From: Faeciplasma sp900553675
GTDB lineage: Bacteria; Bacillota; Clostridia; Oscillospirales; Ruminococcaceae
DNA length: 64,000 nucleotides
Assembly: GCA_958428235.1 (NCBI GenBank)
Contig: CAUAFG010000014.1
Span: 1-64,000 of the forward strand
Direction of reading: 5' to 3'
Shown here: positions 42,017 through 49,892 of the stretch, piece after piece
Numbering within the stretch: position 1 is the stretch's first letter
Layout: every line of letters begins with the position of its first letter
The notes under the pieces: generated by a model
The model's database searches: none
Told to the model about the DNA's origin: nothing
What the model saw: only the letters and a program-made list of their open reading frames with translations
Translations under genes and position numbers: made by a program

Positions 42017-42642
42017 AGTAAGCTAACCTTAACCTTTTCTCTTTCTTCCGGACTGCTGAAAAGCTTGTATCCGACAGCTGCGGAGATAATTATAAATCCC
42101 AGAGCAGCCGATACGATTCCTGCTTTAAACGAGAATACTGCTATAAGCGGCAGAGCGATAAGGTAGGAGACCGCTGTCCGGTAAAAGTGCGGCGAAACCT
42201 TTATGATCACCGAGAAGAATATAAAGCTTGCCGCCATGATTATAACCGGCTGATAGACAGGCAATATTCCCAACAGGCAGCCAAACGTAACGGCAATGCC
42301 CTTTCCGCCTCGGAAGCCGTTGAATACCGGGAATATGTGTCCTATAACCGGAGCCGCAAGCACCAGCGCAAACAAAGCGTTGTCCATCGGTCTTAATCCG
42401 CCGGTCGCAATAAGATACAGCTGAACAGGAATTATTCCCTTAAAAAGCTCGCACAAAAGCGTAAGGCTGCCGCAGGTAAAGCCGCCGTATGTAAAAGCGT
42501 TTGCAACGCCGGGGTTGTGATCCTTTGATTCGTCGGTAATGCTTTTTGTGTGAAGAATGCGCGCCCAGATCGGAGCATACAGTATGCTTCCGGAAAGGTA
42601 TCCTAAAAGCGAGTATAAAATAATTCTTAACAATCCAATCAA
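42004..42642 (-). CDS. plsY: Glycerol-3-phosphate acyltransferase PlsY
   Basis: This 212-residue membrane enzyme moves an acyl group from acyl-phosphate to glycerol-3-phosphate, the first step of phospholipid synthesis. Family motifs are visible: SGSILYAPIWARI near the start, HNPGVANAF, GFRGGKGIAVTFGCLLG, and about five helices. The NPG...NAF segment has Val where most family members have Ala-Thr. It overlaps the glycosyltransferase gene, so phosphatidate and glycolipid synthesis are coupled. Confidence 0.93.
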   Translation of the reverse strand: MIGLLRIILYSLLGYLSGSILYAPIWARILHTKSITDESKDHNPGVANAFTYGGFTCGSLTLLCELFKGIIPVQLYLIATGGLRPMDNALFALVLAAPVIGHIFPVFNGFRGGKGIAVTFGCLLGILPVYQPVIIMAASFIFFSVIIKVSPHFYRTAVSYLIALPLIAVFSFKAGIVSAALGFIIISAAVGYKLFSSPEEREKVKVSLLWMH

Positions 42643-42667
42643 GTCCTTTTATAGAGGGCTTATAAAG

Positions 42668-43264
42668 TCAGACGTCCTTGATTTCCACCTCATAGCCCGT
42701 GTCGGTTTCAGTTTCGGTTTCGATTTTGCTCTTTTTGTTTGACATTATCGTCGAAACAGCGTCGATAACGGCTTCAACTATCAGCGATACTCCCGCGAAT
42801 ATCCAAAGAACGGCGGTTGTGGTAAATGGATTAAAGATAATGACAACCGCAAAGATAACAGAGGTCAGTCCGCCGATACCCGGAATAAACCAATAGAGGC
42901 TGCCAATGCGAAGCGCGTCAACCGACCATTGCAGCTTTACAAGTCCCACCACAAGTATTACAAGGCCGTATGCCACTGCCAGAAGAGGGAAGGCGTTTGC
43001 AATCCATTCGGGACGGAATATGCAGAAAACTCCGGCAATCACCTGAACAAGTCCCTTTGTAAAGCTCATAGACATCGAGCCCATTTCCGGAGCAAGCCTG
43101 AAATAGTTCATGATATTAAGAACTCCGAAAACGCAGAGAACAATTCCGAGTATTCTTACAATTGCAGAAGTGAAGGCTATCGGGTCGATAAGCAAAAGTA
43201 CCCCGACGGCAAGCTCACATATGCAGTAGATCAGCGGTCTGAAATCATGCAGAAACTTTCTCAT
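42668..43264 (-). CDS. DUF308/HdeD-like membrane protein
   Basis: This 198-residue protein has six hydrophobic helices in three similar pairs, the layout of DUF308 (HdeD-like) proteins; GIVLCVFGVLNI and AVAYGLVILVVGLVKL are examples. The charged C-terminus (KKSKIETETETDTGYEVE) is cytoplasmic and carries an ET repeat. Function of the family is unclear, possibly acid or envelope stress. Its start overlaps the PAP2 gene end by 20 bp. Confidence 0.85.
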   Translation of the reverse strand: MRKFLHDFRPLIYCICELAVGVLLLIDPIAFTSAIVRILGIVLCVFGVLNIMNYFRLAPEMGSMSMSFTKGLVQVIAGVFCIFRPEWIANAFPLLAVAYGLVILVVGLVKLQWSVDALRIGSLYWFIPGIGGLTSVIFAVVIIFNPFTTTAVLWIFAGVSLIVEAVIDAVSTIMSNKKSKIETETETDTGYEVEIKDV

Positions 43265-43970
43265 ATTCTTTTCTTCCTTTCACTTTGTTGTTTCTATCGG
43301 TTTTATCGGGAATAAGCTTATAGCATATTACATACCCAACTGCGCACAAGGCAACGGCAGCAATAACGTCTATTATAGAATGCTGCTTTAAGAAGACGGT
43401 TGATATCGAAATAAAGAAGCACGCAACAGCCGAAACAACCTTCCAAATTCTCTTTGAAAACCTGCTTGTGTCAAATCCCGCAAGCAGAGCCGCCACCGAG
43501 CCCGAAACATGGATAGACGGGCATACGTTGGTGTTGGTGTCGAACTCGTAGAAATCCGCAACGAACCTTGTAAGGATGTTGTCACGCTCAAATTCGTCAG
43601 GTCTTAACTCCTGACAGTTGGGGTATATGAAATAGAATACTATCGTGCAGGTGTATGTAAACATGATGAAATACATCATCCGCCTGAAAGCCCTTTCGTT
43701 GAACAAAAGGGTATACCCCACCGCGCCGACAAGGTAAACGAACCATAGCATATATGGGATTATAAACAGCTCGTTAAAAGGAATCATATCGTCGAGCGGG
43801 CAGTAAATCGGGTGCCACTGGGGAGGATCATAGAACCTCTCCATGAACAAAAATGCCAGACCGTATGCCGGCCAGAAAAGCAAAAGCTTTAAATACGCAA
43901 ACTCGCCGTTCAGCTTTGAAAGCCTGAATTTGCGGTAATCAATTAGTTTATCCATCTGATATGTAAACAA
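43245..43970 (-). CDS. PAP2-family phosphatase, membrane
   Basis: This 241-residue membrane protein belongs to the PAP2/inositolphosphotransferase group. Motif blocks are CPSIHVSGSVAAL with its catalytic His and KQHSIIDVIAAV with the second His and Asp. About six helices surround them. It probably removes phosphate from a lipid such as phosphatidate or an isoprenyl phosphate. A TTG at 43970 or an ATG at 43955 may be the true start, since AAGGAG lies close to the first and far from the second. It sits between a CrtO-like acyltransferase and DUF308 in one operon. Confidence 0.85.
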   Translation of the reverse strand: MFTYQMDKLIDYRKFRLSKLNGEFAYLKLLLFWPAYGLAFLFMERFYDPPQWHPIYCPLDDMIPFNELFIIPYMLWFVYLVGAVGYTLLFNERAFRRMMYFIMFTYTCTIVFYFIYPNCQELRPDEFERDNILTRFVADFYEFDTNTNVCPSIHVSGSVAALLAGFDTSRFSKRIWKVVSAVACFFISISTVFLKQHSIIDVIAAVALCAVGYVICYKLIPDKTDRNNKVKGRKEYEKVSA

Positions 43971-43982
43971 AGCTCCTTAATA

Positions 43983-44480
43983 TTAGCCGACGCCCTGCTT
44001 TGAAAGCGCAGCTTTCTTGTTTCCGTCCTCCTGCGGCTGACGAAGTATTTTAAGCAGTCGGGGACGGTTGTATCTCTGAATAAGCACAAAGGGGATATTG
44101 ACTATAAAATATATTATAGATACTATAACTCCGCCTTTGCCCTCCCATATCGAAATGCACCCAAAGCCCATTATCATAAGCGCAAGATGTGCGGCTTCGG
44201 CAATGCAGGTTTCCTTAACCATAAGCTCTATACGCTCACGCTTGGTGGAAACCATCTTTTTTGCGGGCATAAGCTTCTTGAATATTTTAGACATATCCGG
44301 AAGCTTATTCTGCCATTTTTTTATTTTGATTTTATCATAGATTTTTCCGCCGTTTTCCCAGTCGAAGCTTCTGTAGGGAAAGCTGCTGAAATTAAACCAG
44401 CTTTTCGGAAGTATCCTTCCGACATAGAAGGTGATAGTGCCTATTATGGCAAGGTAGATAAAACAGTGCAAAAAGTTCAT
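43983..44480 (-). CDS. CrtO-like glycosyl acyltransferase family protein
   Basis: This 165-residue membrane protein resembles the glycosyl-4,4'-diaponeurosporenoate acyltransferase (CrtO) family. The family segment WFNFSSFPYRSFDWENGGKIYDK lies near residues 27-50, followed by basic segments (KKWQNKLPDMSKIFKKL) and two C-terminal helices with LVLIQRYNRPRLL. Staphylococcal CrtO esterifies a fatty acid onto a sugar of staphyloxanthin, but no carotenoid genes are here. Given PAP2, PlsY and a glycolipid synthase downstream, acylation of a membrane glycolipid is more likely. It leads the operon. Confidence 0.82.
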   Translation of the reverse strand: MNFLHCFIYLAIIGTITFYVGRILPKSWFNFSSFPYRSFDWENGGKIYDKIKIKKWQNKLPDMSKIFKKLMPAKKMVSTKRERIELMVKETCIAEAAHLALMIMGFGCISIWEGKGGVIVSIIYFIVNIPFVLIQRYNRPRLLKILRQPQEDGNKKAALSKQGVG

Positions 44481-44636
44481 TATTAATCCTTTTCCGGTAA
44501 AAACGAGCCTGACAAGGCTGCAAATATACTACTTTATAATATATAATAAATACCGAAAATAAACTGTTTATCAACTGAACCTCAACTATTGTTGAGATTA
44601 TGTCCTCACCTTTTGCTCAGGATGATAACGTGCTTG

Positions 44637-45719
44637 TCATTCCGAAAGCTTAACCGTAAACCTGCATCCGTTCGGGGAGATGTTCTCGACAGATATTTCG
44701 CCTTGACAGATAGCGAGTATACGCTTTACAAGAGCAAGACCCAAGCCGTTGCCCTCCTCCTTGTGGGATGAATCCTCCTGATAGAACTTGTCAAAAATAT
44801 GCTTCTGGGCTTCGGCACTTATGCCGGGACCGTTGTCCTCAACGGTGAATACTATTCCGTCCTTATTCCGGAACAGCCGAATCATGATTATCCCGCCAAC
44901 AGGGTCGAACTTTATGGCGTTGCCGATAAGATTGTTCCAGACGTGCATTAAAAGCTCCCGCGCGCCGACATACTCAATGCTTTCCATTTCAACGTCGAAC
45001 TCGATGTTTTTTGTTTCCCAGTCCGGCTCCAGCATTATTATCGACTGCCTTATCTGCTCGTCAAGCCTGTATTTCACGTTTTTGGACTGGATAACCTGAT
45101 TGTCAACCTTAGAAAGCAGCAGAATATTGCCAACAAGGTTTGAAAGCCGCTTTGTGTTGAACAGTATCTTTTCGATATATTCAAGCTGCTCCTGCGAGGC
45201 TTCGGGACTGTCCTGCAAAAGGGTGGCATACCCCTCTATTGCGCTGATGGGCGTTTTGAACTCGTGCGAGACGTTCGAGACAAAATCCGTTTGCAAAACC
45301 TCGGTCGCTCCAAGCTCTGTCGTCATAAGGTTAAAGTTGGAGTTGATGTCCTCAATTTCACGGTAGCTTGATTTGTCGTTCAGCCTTATGCTGAAATCGC
45401 CCTTTGCAACCTTGCTCATAGCTTCGCTCAGCTTGTTTATCGGTGACAAAAAGTCCTTTCCGATGAAATACGCAACCACCGAGCCGATGGTAGTACTTAA
45501 AATAAGGAACCATACGCCCAAAGAGATATCCACGGTATACTTAAACGCAAGTCTTGACAAAAACGAAACCAGCCAGAAGACGGCGAAAACAAGCAGTATG
45601 TCTGCCATTACAAGCATTGTAAACTTGAACAGCAGGGTAAACTTCATTTTCTTTTTCGGCGGCTTGGCACTGTTTTTAACGCTTGGCTTTGCCCTTGCCG
45701 AAGCTGACGATTTTTTCAT
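44637..45719 (-). CDS. Sensor histidine kinase
   Basis: This 360-residue kinase has a basic N-terminal tail, two helices (about 28-50 and 60-85) with a very short outer loop, a HAMP domain (about 85-140), HisKA with His152 in NVSHEFKTP, and HATPase with N box WNNLIGNAIKF, DNGPGIS and a GNGLGLALV segment. The short outer loop suggests a signal within the membrane or from a partner protein. It is encoded 19 bp after its response regulator. Confidence 0.94.
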   Translation of the reverse strand: MKKSSASARAKPSVKNSAKPPKKKMKFTLLFKFTMLVMADILLVFAVFWLVSFLSRLAFKYTVDISLGVWFLILSTTIGSVVAYFIGKDFLSPINKLSEAMSKVAKGDFSIRLNDKSSYREIEDINSNFNLMTTELGATEVLQTDFVSNVSHEFKTPISAIEGYATLLQDSPEASQEQLEYIEKILFNTKRLSNLVGNILLLSKVDNQVIQSKNVKYRLDEQIRQSIIMLEPDWETKNIEFDVEMESIEYVGARELLMHVWNNLIGNAIKFDPVGGIIMIRLFRNKDGIVFTVEDNGPGISAEAQKHIFDKFYQEDSSHKEEGNGLGLALVKRILAICQGEISVENISPNGCRFTVKLSE

Positions 45720-45738
45720 AGAATCACCTCATAACCCA

Positions 45739-46416
45739 CTAATCCTCGTTTTTGACCACCTTGTAGCCCACTCCGCGCATGGTGATTATCTTAAAATCGG
45801 GATTGTCCCTGAACCGATCTCTCAGTCGTCCGATATGAACGTCTAAGGTGTGGGTGTCGGTGTCGCTTTCATAGCCCCAGATATCGTCCATAAGCTGCTG
45901 GCGGGTGAATATCCTTCCTGGATAGGATACCATCTTGTAAAGCAGCATAAACTCCTTCTGCGGAAGCACGGTTTTAACGCCGTTTGTGGTGACGGTCAGA
46001 TAATCGTACTCTAAAATGGTATTTCCGATAGTCTCCCGCCGCTCGTTGATCATCTGTGCGCGGCGCAAAAGCGCACCAACCCGCAAAACCATTTCGTTTA
46101 CGTTTATAGGCTTTACCATGTAATCGTCTGTTCCGGAAAGATAGCCCTTGCGCATATCGTCAAAAGCACCCTTTGCCGTTATCATAAGAACAGGAGTGTT
46201 TATTCCCGCGCCCCTCAACTGGTTTACAAGCGAATAGCCGTCCACCACCGGCATCATTATGTCGGATATAATAAGGTCGAAATACCCCTCGTCAAGCTGG
46301 TCGAGCGCTTCCTTTCCGTTTGAAACGCCCTTTACCGAATAGCCGTTTTTGATAAGCACGTGTGAAAAAAGCTGACGAAGCTCGGCGTCATCCTCAGCGA
46401 TAAGAATTTTAAACAT
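45739..46416 (-). CDS. OmpR/PhoB-family response regulator
   Basis: This 225-residue regulator has a receiver domain with acidic pocket EDD (about 8-10), phospho-acceptor Asp52 in IISDIMMP, and Lys in MVKPINVNE. A winged-helix DNA-binding domain follows (about 130-222, with YKMVSYPGRIFTRQQLMDDIWG and HIGRLRDRF). It precedes its cognate kinase in the same operon. Confidence 0.95.
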   Translation of the reverse strand: MFKILIAEDDAELRQLFSHVLIKNGYSVKGVSNGKEALDQLDEGYFDLIISDIMMPVVDGYSLVNQLRGAGINTPVLMITAKGAFDDMRKGYLSGTDDYMVKPINVNEMVLRVGALLRRAQMINERRETIGNTILEYDYLTVTTNGVKTVLPQKEFMLLYKMVSYPGRIFTRQQLMDDIWGYESDTDTHTLDVHIGRLRDRFRDNPDFKIITMRGVGYKVVKNED

Positions 46417-46453
46417 AACAAGCTGTATCCTTTCAGTTTAAATGCACAGATTT

Positions 46454-46482
46454 ATTATACATGATTTCACGGATTTTTGCAA
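46454..46482 (-). promoter_or_regulatory. Promoter of the minus-strand two-component operon
   Basis: On the minus strand TTGCAA (46477-46482) and TATAAT (46454-46459) are 17 bp apart, back to back with the csoR promoter. Confidence 0.7.
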
Positions 46483-46513
46483 CATATATCCCATGCAAAA
46501 TAAAAAATACCTC

Positions 46514-46542
46514 TTGACAAATACCCATAGGGGGTATATAAT
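46514..46542 (+). promoter_or_regulatory. csoR-copA promoter with CsoR operator
   Basis: TTGACA (46514-46519) and TATAAT (46537-46542) are 17 bp apart. The spacer is filled by ATACCCATAGGGGGTAT (46521-46537), a GC-rich dyad of the type bound by CsoR. This predicts copper-relieved repression of the whole module. Confidence 0.9.
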
Positions 46543-46576
46543 ATCATCGTGAGATAAAAAGAAGGGAGCGATAGCC

Positions 46577-46873
46577 GTGCATAACTGCTGCTGCAATAAA
46601 AAAACCGACCGCCCCGACGAACAGAAAAAGAAGCTGTTAAACCGTTTAAAGCGGATAGAGGGTCAGGTAAGGGGAATAATCAAAATGGTGGAGGACGACG
46701 CCTACTGTAACGATATTTTAGTGCAGTCCGCCGCCGTAAACGCCGCTATGAACTCTTTTAATAAAGAGCTTCTGGCTGCGCATATCCGCTCCTGCGTAGT
46801 AAGGGACATAAAAGCCGGCGACGAAGGCATCATCGACGAGCTTACCGATACCCTTATGAAGCTTATGAAATAA
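46577..46873 (+). CDS. csoR: CsoR-type copper-sensing repressor
   Basis: This 98-residue all-helical repressor carries the CsoR copper triad Cys44, His69 and Cys73, with the same 25 and 4 residue spacing as known CsoR. The LLNRLKRIEGQVRGIIKM segment is the DNA-contacting region of the family. An unusual CCC cluster lies at residues 4-6 and could add metal sites. It leads the copper operon and has its own operator in the promoter spacer. Copper binding should release DNA and allow copA and copZ expression. Confidence 0.93.
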   Translation: MHNCCCNKKTDRPDEQKKKLLNRLKRIEGQVRGIIKMVEDDAYCNDILVQSAAVNAAMNSFNKELLAAHIRSCVVRDIKAGDEGIIDELTDTLMKLMK

Positions 46874-46893
46874 AAAGAGGTGCATGATTAGCT

Positions 46894-49434
46894 ATGGAAC
46901 AATATAATGTAACCGGCATGAGCTGCGCCGCGTGCAGTGCGCGTGTTGAAAAGGCAGTTTCAGCGGTAGAGGGGGTAAAGACCTGCTCGGTCAGCCTGCT
47001 TACAAATTCAATGTCGGTTGAGGGGGATGTTTCTCCCGAGGTAATAATTTCTGCGGTCAAAGCCGCTGGCTACGGTGCTTCACTTAAGGGGGCGGCAAAG
47101 CAAGCCGCCTCCGATGACGACAGCCTTGCCGACAAAGAAACACCGGCACTGAAGCGCAGACTTTTCGCGTCGATCGGCTTTTTGTTAGTGCTGATGTACT
47201 TTTCAATGGGTCATATGATGTTAGACCTGCCCGTGCCGGCATTCTTCGAGGGCAACCACATTGCGCTGGGTCTGATGCAGATGATCCTTGCCGCAATAGT
47301 AATGGTAATCAATCAAAAGTTCTTTATAAACGGCTTTAAGGGACTTATTCACCGCGCACCCAATATGGACACCCTTGTGGCTTTAGGCTCCATGTCATCA
47401 TTTGTGTGGAGCGTTTACGCACTTTTCGCTATGACAGGTGCTCAGCTTCGGGGAGACTCTGCCGCAGTCGCAACCTATATGAACGAATTTTACTTCGAGT
47501 CTGCGGCAATGATACTTACGCTTATAACGGTGGGCAAGCTTTTAGAGGCTCGCTCCAAGGGCAAAACCACCGACGCTTTAAAAAGTCTGATGAAGCTTGC
47601 CCCAAGTCAGGCAACACTCATCCGCGACGGTAAAGAGGTAGTAGTACCCATTTCCGAGGTAAAAGCAGGGGATATCTTCGCAGTAAAAGCCGGTGAGAAT
47701 ATCCCGGTGGACGGCATTGTTATCGAGGGCACAGGAGCGGTGAACGAATCCGCTCTGACCGGCGAGAGCATACCGGTTGACAAGTCCGCAGGAGATACCG
47801 TTTCCGCCGCAACCACAAGCAGCTCAGGCTATCTGAAATGCGAAGCAAGGCGTGTCGGCGAGGATACCACTCTTTCAAGAATTATTAAGATGGTCAGCGA
47901 TGCCGCAGCCACAAAGGCACCTATTGCAAAGCTTGCCGATAAGGTATCCGGCGTGTTTGTGCCTACGGTCATAACCATCGCCGCCGTAACAATAGTTATC
48001 TGGCTTCTTTTAGGAAGAGAGTTCGCCTATGCGCTTGCAAGGGGAATATCGGTGCTTGTAATAAGCTGTCCCTGCGCACTGGGACTTGCAACTCCTGTAG
48101 CCATAATGGTCGGTTCGGGCGTGGGAGCCAAAAACGGAATCCTGTTTAAAACCGCAGCCTCGCTGGAGGAAACCGGCAAGGTAAATATAATAGCTCTGGA
48201 CAAAACCGGAACGATAACCCTTGGCGAACCGGCAGTCACCGACATAATCCCCTCTGCGGGAGTGAAAGCGGAGGAGCTTATTTCCCTTGCGGCTTCGGTT
48301 GAAGCCAAAAGCGAGCATCCTCTTGCAAAAGCAGTAATATCCAAGTGCTCCGAGGACGGCATTGCGATATCCGAAGCGATTGATTACGAAACCCTTGCCG
48401 GAAGCGGCGTCAAAGCTAATGTCGGCGGGGCTGAGATAGTCGGCGGAAGCCTGAAATTTCTGTCTTCTCAGACCGATATTTCCACGGAAATCACCGATAT
48501 CTGCAATAAGCTTTCGGAGGAGGGCAAAACGCCGCTTGTATTCTCCCGCAATATGAGTATAATAGGTATAATAGCCGTTGCAGACAGAATCAAGCCGGAC
48601 AGCGCCGAAGCCGTCAGCGAGCTTAAGCAGCTTGGAATAAAGGTTGTAATGCTGACCGGAGACAACGAGAGCACAGCCAAAGCCATAGGCGCGCAGACCG
48701 GCGTTGACGAGGTTATAGCTTCTGTTCTGCCCGACGGCAAGGAGGAGGTTATAAGAAACCTCAGGCAAAACGGCAAGGTTGCTATGGTCGGGGACGGAAT
48801 TAACGACGCTCCCGCGCTTACAAGAGCCGATATCGGCATAGCGATAGGCGCAGGCTCGGATATTGCGATAGAATCAGCCGACGTTGTACTGATGAAATCC
48901 AGCCTTAAGGACGCTGCTGCCGCAATACGCCTGAGCCGCGCGGCACTGCTTAATATCAAGGAAAACCTGTTCTGGGCATTTATTTATAACATAATCGGAA
49001 TACCGCTGGCTATGGGTGCGTTTACTCACTTTGGAATAACCCTTAACCCGATGTTCGGAGCAGCCGCTATGAGCCTTTCAAGCTTCTGCGTTGTCAGCAA
49101 CGCTCTAAGGCTGAATTACTGCAAGCTCTACGGCAAAAACGGCAGACCTTCCGCACCGTCCGCAGCGTATGTGCCGTCCGTAGCCGAAGCTCCAGCACCA
49201 GAAAAGCCGGATATCGCGCTTACTAAGACCATAACTATAGAGGGCATGATGTGCGAGCACTGTGAGGGATATGTAAAGGAAGCCCTTGAAGCTATTCCGC
49301 AGATAGTGTCGGCAAAAGCAAATCACAAAACAGGAATCGCCATAGCCGAGCTTACGGCAGACGTTCCGGATGATGATATCATTAAGGCTATAGAAACCGA
49401 AGGATATAAAGTAATTTCAATAAAAAACCAGTAA
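46894..49434 (+). CDS. copA: Copper-exporting P1B-type ATPase
   Basis: This 846-residue pump exports Cu(I). Order of parts: N-terminal metal-binding domain with GMSCAAC near residue 10; eight membrane helices; the transport motif CPC (Cys392-Cys394); the phosphorylated Asp436 in DKTGT; GDGINDAPAL in the ATP domain; and a second metal-binding domain at the C-terminus with CEHC (Cys787, Cys790). Many CopA proteins carry their metal-binding domains only at the N-terminus, so the terminal placement is unusual. A Pro/Ala-rich linker (about 755-775) connects it. It is co-transcribed with csoR and copZ. Confidence 0.96.
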   Translation: MEQYNVTGMSCAACSARVEKAVSAVEGVKTCSVSLLTNSMSVEGDVSPEVIISAVKAAGYGASLKGAAKQAASDDDSLADKETPALKRRLFASIGFLLVLMYFSMGHMMLDLPVPAFFEGNHIALGLMQMILAAIVMVINQKFFINGFKGLIHRAPNMDTLVALGSMSSFVWSVYALFAMTGAQLRGDSAAVATYMNEFYFESAAMILTLITVGKLLEARSKGKTTDALKSLMKLAPSQATLIRDGKEVVVPISEVKAGDIFAVKAGENIPVDGIVIEGTGAVNESALTGESIPVDKSAGDTVSAATTSSSGYLKCEARRVGEDTTLSRIIKMVSDAAATKAPIAKLADKVSGVFVPTVITIAAVTIVIWLLLGREFAYALARGISVLVISCPCALGLATPVAIMVGSGVGAKNGILFKTAASLEETGKVNIIALDKTGTITLGEPAVTDIIPSAGVKAEELISLAASVEAKSEHPLAKAVISKCSEDGIAISEAIDYETLAGSGVKANVGGAEIVGGSLKFLSSQTDISTEITDICNKLSEEGKTPLVFSRNMSIIGIIAVADRIKPDSAEAVSELKQLGIKVVMLTGDNESTAKAIGAQTGVDEVIASVLPDGKEEVIRNLRQNGKVAMVGDGINDAPALTRADIGIAIGAGSDIAIESADVVLMKSSLKDAAAAIRLSRAALLNIKENLFWAFIYNIIGIPLAMGAFTHFGITLNPMFGAAAMSLSSFCVVSNALRLNYCKLYGKNGRPSAPSAAYVPSVAEAPAPEKPDIALTKTITIEGMMCEHCEGYVKEALEAIPQIVSAKANHKTGIAIAELTADVPDDDIIKAIETEGYKVISIKNQ

Positions 49435-49446
49435 GGAGAGATTCAG

Positions 49447-49659
49447 ATGACAAAGACAATCAAGGTTGAAGGCATGGCTTGCCCTCACTGCGAGGCAAAG
49501 GTTAAAGCAGCTCTTGAAGCTGTAGAGGGCGTTGCAAGCGCAGTTGCAAGTCACACTGCAAACAACGCTGTAGTAACACTGACAAAGGAAGTTTCGGATG
49601 CAAAGCTTATCGAAGCCGTCAACTCAACCGGAAAGTTCAAAGCAGTAGGCATTGAATGA
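49447..49659 (+). CDS. copZ: Copper chaperone CopZ (heavy-metal-associated domain)
   Basis: This 70-residue single HMA domain has metal site GMACPHC near residues 8-14. It carries Cu(I) to CopA and likely to CsoR. Its sequence resembles the C-terminal domain of CopA. A GGAGAG site precedes the ATG, 12 bp after copA, and a terminator follows. Confidence 0.92.
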   Translation: MTKTIKVEGMACPHCEAKVKAALEAVEGVASAVASHTANNAVVTLTKEVSDAKLIEAVNSTGKFKAVGIE

Positions 49660-49702
49660 TTTTAATATGCCAAGCCTGAAAAACACGGCGGTATGATAAA
49701 AG

Positions 49703-49755
49703 GCGTGCTTTAAGAGCAACATTTTCTGTTCGAAGAAGTGCGCTTTTTATTTTTG
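49703..49755 (+). terminator. Terminator of the copper operon
   Basis: GCGTGCTT pairs with AAGTGCGC (with G-U pairs), enclosing a smaller inner stem, and is followed by TTTTTATTTTT. Confidence 0.8.
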
Positions 49756-49892
49756 ACTGAAGCTGAAAAGTTTATTGATGTATCCCGATAAATTCAGATT
49801 AACCCTTGTAATTGCAGACATTATCTGTTATCATCATCTTAGTCAGAGCGAATATGCTTCGCTTTGGAAATAACATTTTTTGGATGTATATT

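Noticed and set aside
43983..44480. Carotenoid (staphyloxanthin) biosynthesis locus
   Set aside because: Only the CrtO-like gene is present. No desaturase, synthase or glycosyltransferase of that pathway lies nearby, and the context is phospholipid/glycolipid.
48010..48768. Long minus-strand open frame (252 codons) within copA
   Set aside because: It lies wholly antisense to the conserved ATPase core, has no ribosome site and encodes no recognisable motif.
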